Source of the DNA: Kofleriaceae bacterium
GTDB taxonomy: Bacteria > Myxococcota_A > Polyangia > Haliangiales > Haliangiaceae
Reading direction: 5' to 3'
Assembly (NCBI GenBank): GCA_022842285.1
Contig: JALHPV010000005.1
Location: forward strand, 1-64,000
Length of the DNA: 64,000 bases
The number at the start of each line of letters is the position of its first letter. Positions within the stretch are counted from its first letter, which is position 1. Below are positions 61,446-64,000 of this stretch, one piece after another. The notes beneath the pieces were generated by a model, which searched no databases, was not told the DNA's origin, and worked only from the letters and a program-made list of their open reading frames with translations. The translations under genes were made by a program, and so were the position numbers.

Positions 61446-62299
61446 CGCGACGTTTCGCCGACGCGTAGAGTCGTGTAAGGCACGGCAAGCAGATCGAACG
61501 CAGTCTCGCCCGCACCTCGCCCAGGTGTGTCGTCGAACACCGCGCGCAAGATGCCCTGGAAGTCGACGGCGAGACCGACGAAGAGCGACTGCTCTCGCTG
61601 GTCGGCCATGTCGCGAGGGGCAGGCTTGTAGTTGCGGGCCTGGAAGCCTACGACCAGATCGACGAAGCGCCTCGGTGACCAGGTTGGTTCGTTCGCGATG
61701 GTGGGCGCGCCGAGGTGTAGCGCGAGCAGGTACGACTGCCCGGTGTAGTCCTGCGCGAAGTCGAGGTCAGAGGCGGCGCGAAAGTCGCCGGAGGGGAAGT
61801 ACTCGAGGCGGAAGTCGAGCCACCGGTCGAGCGCAGGCACGTTCTCCATCGCGACGCCGAGGATGGCTCCAGTGACGTTCGCGATGACGTCGCCAAACTC
61901 GAACTGGTAGACGTACGAGTCCTCGATCTCGGAGAACGTCGAGAACGCGAGCTTCACGCCGGCCGCAACCAAGCTCGAGGGCCAGCGGCGCCATCCTCCG
62001 TAGACCAACGCTTTGGTCGTCAGCCGCGTGAGCGCGTACGAAGCCCATGCGTGGCCGAGCTTGTCGGCGCCGCCGGCATAGGTGTCCTTGCCGAAGCCCT
62101 CGAGGGTGTAGATCGGGTCGTTCAAGCGCGGCGTGTCGTAGAACCAGGCGAAGTACGCCCAGGTTCCGACGGCGAACCACGTGCCGCCGACGATGAGCGC
62201 GGCCGCTTCCTTGCTGTAGAGCGGCTCGGGCTGCGTCTCATCGGCCCGGGCGGGCGCCGCGAGCGCGAGGACGACACCGAGTGCCGCCCAGCGCTTCAC
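61442..62299 (-). CDS. DUF2279-family secreted or membrane protein
   Basis: 285 residues from GTG 62299, which overlaps the sugar-transferase stop by 4 bp (GTGA). '[23 protein letters not shown]' is a Sec signal. '[30 protein letters not shown]' and '[36 protein letters not shown]' are the DUF2279 core (D-K-x-G-H and E-x2-D-x7-F-E-F-G-D-x5-G). It may contain a membrane-embedded helix pair. DUF2279 is a poorly described lipid-related or outer-membrane biogenesis family. Location suggests export or assembly of the polymer. Confidence 0.8.
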
Positions 62300-63009
62300 C
62301 GGGCGCCGCGAGCCTGCAGGACGATGAACGGCGTCTTGGCGAGAATCGCGAGGTCCAACCAGACCGACCACGTCTTGGCATACTCGACATCGAGCTCGAT
62401 CCATCGCTCGAAGTCTTCGATGTCAGCGCGGCCGCTGACCTGCCACAGACCTGTCACACCGGGCATGACGGCGAGCCGCTGGGCCTGCTTCGCCGAGTAC
62501 TGCTCGACTTCATCGACGGTTGGCGGACGGGGGCCGACCAGGCTCATGTCCCCGCGCACCACGTTCCAGAGCTGCGGGAGCTCGTCGAGGCTGTACTTGC
62601 GGAGAAAGGCACCGACCGAGGTGACGCGTGGGTCCGCCGTGACCTTGAAGGCGGGGCCGACGATCACGTTCAGGTGCGCGAGCTCGGCTTTGCGCTCCTC
62701 TGCGTCCTCGACCATGGTGCGGAACTTATAGAACTTGAAGCGCTTGCCGCCGACGCCGACCCGGTCCTGGACGAAGAGCGCCGGCCCCTTCGATGTGGCT
62801 TTCACCGCGGCGTAGGTGGCCGCAAAGACAGGGGCGAGCATGACCATGCCGGCGGAGGCGCCGACCAGGTCGATGGCGCGCTTGAGCGCCCGAGAGACAC
62901 GGCCGCGGGGGACGATTGTGATCTCGCGCACGACGGCTTCGAGGGGGCGTCGCAGGGGGGCGGACCAGACGATCCGCGGGCCTTCAGGTCTGACGTCGCT
63001 CACTGCCAT
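62296..63009 (-). CDS. Bacterial sugar transferase (initiating phosphoglycosyl transferase, monotopic)
   Basis: 237 residues. '[60 protein letters not shown]' is the PGT reentrant helix and D/E catalytic region; '[33 protein letters not shown]' and '[50 protein letters not shown]' are standard. The size is the minimal form, without the N-terminal membrane domain of WcaJ/WbaP. It starts repeat-unit assembly by moving a sugar-1-phosphate to undecaprenyl phosphate. Confidence 0.94.
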   Translation of the reverse strand: MAVSDVRPEGPRIVWSAPLRRPLEAVVREITIVPRGRVSRALKRAIDLVGASAGMVMLAPVFAATYAAVKATSKGPALFVQDRVGVGGKRFKFYKFRTMVEDAEERKAELAHLNVIVGPAFKVTADPRVTSVGAFLRKYSLDELPQLWNVVRGDMSLVGPRPPTVDEVEQYSAKQAQRLAVMPGVTGLWQVSGRADIEDFERWIELDVEYAKTWSVWLDLAILAKTPFIVLQARGAR

Positions 63010-63155
63010 GGCCGCTTCGCGCGCGTCTTCTTGGGTACGCGGAAATTGGACGGGATCGCAATCGCTGACGACGGGATTGTGGCGTTAAGAAGCTTGGAGC
63101 GAGTTACTCGCAACACGGTATTGCGAGGATGGCGGAGGTGGAGCCTGATGGGGGC

Positions 63156-64000
63156 ATGAGCATGCGCGCTTGCCTGTCTGCCTTGGCTCTGGTGTCGGCG
63201 GTGACGCCGGCCCTGGCCGACGAGACGACGTCCGTTACCGAGACGACGACCACGACGACCACCACGGAGAAGTACGGCACGGCGGGCGTCGAAGTTGGGC
63301 TCTTCGGCGGCGGGTTCATCTCGAGCGTCAACCACCAGTTCTACAACGAGGGCAACGTCGCGTCGCGCGATGAGCTCGATCGGGTGAGCTTCCAGGCGGG
63401 CCTGCGCGTGGCGAAGTTCTTCTCGCCGTACTTCGGGCTCGAGCTCGAGGGCGCGACGACGTTCGCGAACACCAAGAACACGGACGTGAGTCTGCGCATC
63501 TTGGGTGTTGGCGGACAGGCCATCTTGCAGTTCCCGGCGCGCATCACGCCGTTCGTGGGCATCGGAGCGGTGGCCGCGATCACGAACTCCGAGGTGCTGG
63601 GCACCGATATCGACGCGCTGCTGCACATCGGTGGTGGTGTGAAGCTGTGGCTGACGAAGAGCGTCGCGCTGCGGCTCGATGGCCGGTTCATGCGCGGACC
63701 GTCGTCGATGGATCCGTACACGCTCGATACGAGCCACGGCCAGTTCACGGTTGGTTTGGCGTTCGGTGCGAAGACGACGAAGGTCGAGAAGACGGTCGTC
63801 GTCGAGAACAAGGACCCGGATGGCGATGGGATCATCGCGCCGGCCGAGCAGTGCCCGAACGAGGCCGAGGACAAGGACGGCTTCCAGGACGAGGACGGTT
63901 GCCCGGATAACGACAACGATGCGGACGGGGTGGCCGATGCGGCGGACCGCTGCCCGCTCGATGCCGAGGACCTCGACGGGTTCGAGGACGACGATGGGTG
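63156..64000 (+). CDS. OmpA-like outer-membrane protein with thrombospondin type 3 repeats (3' truncated by window)
   Basis: At least 281 residues, open at the window end. ATG 63156 (63162 also possible) opens 'MSMRACLSALALVSAVTPALADE', a Sec signal. A Thr-rich linker is followed by a beta-barrel-like half ('GVEVGLFGGGFISSVNHQFYNEGNVASRDELDRVSFQAGLRVAKFFSPYFGLELEGATTFA', 'FVGIGAVAAITNSEVLGTDIDALLHIGGGVKLWLTKSVALRLDGRF'). From about residue 220, acidic TSP3-type calcium loops start ('DPDGDGIIAPAEQCPNEAEDKDGFQDEDGC'). OmpA-C would be expected downstream. No gene between 63010 and 63155; that 146 bp shows nothing clear. Confidence 0.88.
   Translation, partial: MSMRACLSALALVSAVTPALADETTSVTETTTTTTTTEKYGTAGVEVGLFGGGFISSVNHQFYNEGNVASRDELDRVSFQAGLRVAKFFSPYFGLELEGATTFANTKNTDVSLRILGVGGQAILQFPARITPFVGIGAVAAITNSEVLGTDIDALLHIGGGVKLWLTKSVALRLDGRFMRGPSSMDPYTLDTSHGQFTVGLAFGAKTTKVEKTVVVENKDPDGDGIIAPAEQCPNEAEDKDGFQDEDGCPDNDNDADGVADAADRCPLDAEDLDGFEDDDG

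Overview
This 64 kb window is high-GC bacterial chromosome. It looks like a member of the Myxococcota (possibly Haliangium/Kofleria-like). The evidence is many short lipoproteins with LamG/DUF2341 or Gly-rich domains, a Hanks-type Ser/Thr kinase with a C-terminal membrane anchor, FHA and PilZ proteins, DUF4349, TSP3-repeat OmpA-like proteins and a sigma-54 activator. The taxon is inferred from gene style only; no rRNA or marker gene is present. No tRNA, CRISPR array or insertion sequence was recognised.

Layout. (1) 1-13.3 kb: envelope and housekeeping genes: a TPR protein cut by the window edge, lipoproteins, a crotonase-fold protein without the usual glutamates, a diacylglycerol-kinase-like protein, a Ser/Thr kinase, a Gly-rich lipoprotein and a frameshifted pseudogene. 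(2) 13.4-20.8 kb: an FHA/winged-helix protein, a large alpha/beta-hydrolase + AMP-binding fusion, a divergent HemF-like oxidase, a haem-binding DUF3365 lipoprotein translationally coupled to a sigma-54 activator, and a methyltransferase. (3) 20.9-32.4 kb: a sulfide/persulfide island: peroxiredoxin, DUF302, a small DUF6132-like protein with an in-frame TGA (candidate selenocysteine), methyltransferase, OsmC, DUF2892, UspA, two metallo-beta-lactamase-fold proteins (Blh-like and ETHE1-like), rhodanese, SQR with DUF1641, a TauE-family permease, a split YeeE/YedE pair and a porin. (4) 32.5-42.1 kb: polyhydroxybutyrate depolymerase and 3-hydroxybutyrate dehydrogenase, a LAS-type peptidase, lipoproteins, a PilZ protein and a luciferase-like oxidoreductase. 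(5) 42.1-63.0 kb: a Wzx/Wzy-type exopolysaccharide cluster: outer-membrane export protein, two kinase-less chain-length proteins, WecB/WecC, epimerases, glycosyltransferases, AsnB-type amidotransferase, methyltransferases, flippase, polymerase, GalE and the initiating sugar-phosphate transferase. Its inner part is visibly lower in GC than its flanks. (6) 63.2 kb to the end: an OmpA-like protein, cut by the window edge.

The most interesting signals are in the sulfur island. Six units each carry a sigma-54 type GG-N10-GC promoter, and each has one or more copies of a TGAAAC motif repeated at 10 bp spacing placed 40-100 bp upstream of it. At four of the six, the start codon lies at predicted +3, implying almost leaderless sigma-54 mRNAs. 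The only sigma-54 activator in the window sits 1.4 kb from the island. Within the same regulon, the DUF6132-like reading frame runs through a TGA at a position expected to be Cys and then continues with the family's C-terminal half, suggesting an undescribed selenoprotein. Elsewhere many genes have a TANNNT-like hexamer 6-9 nt before the start codon, which points to widespread leaderless transcription; one such promoter (56.9 kb) is symmetric and may fire both ways.
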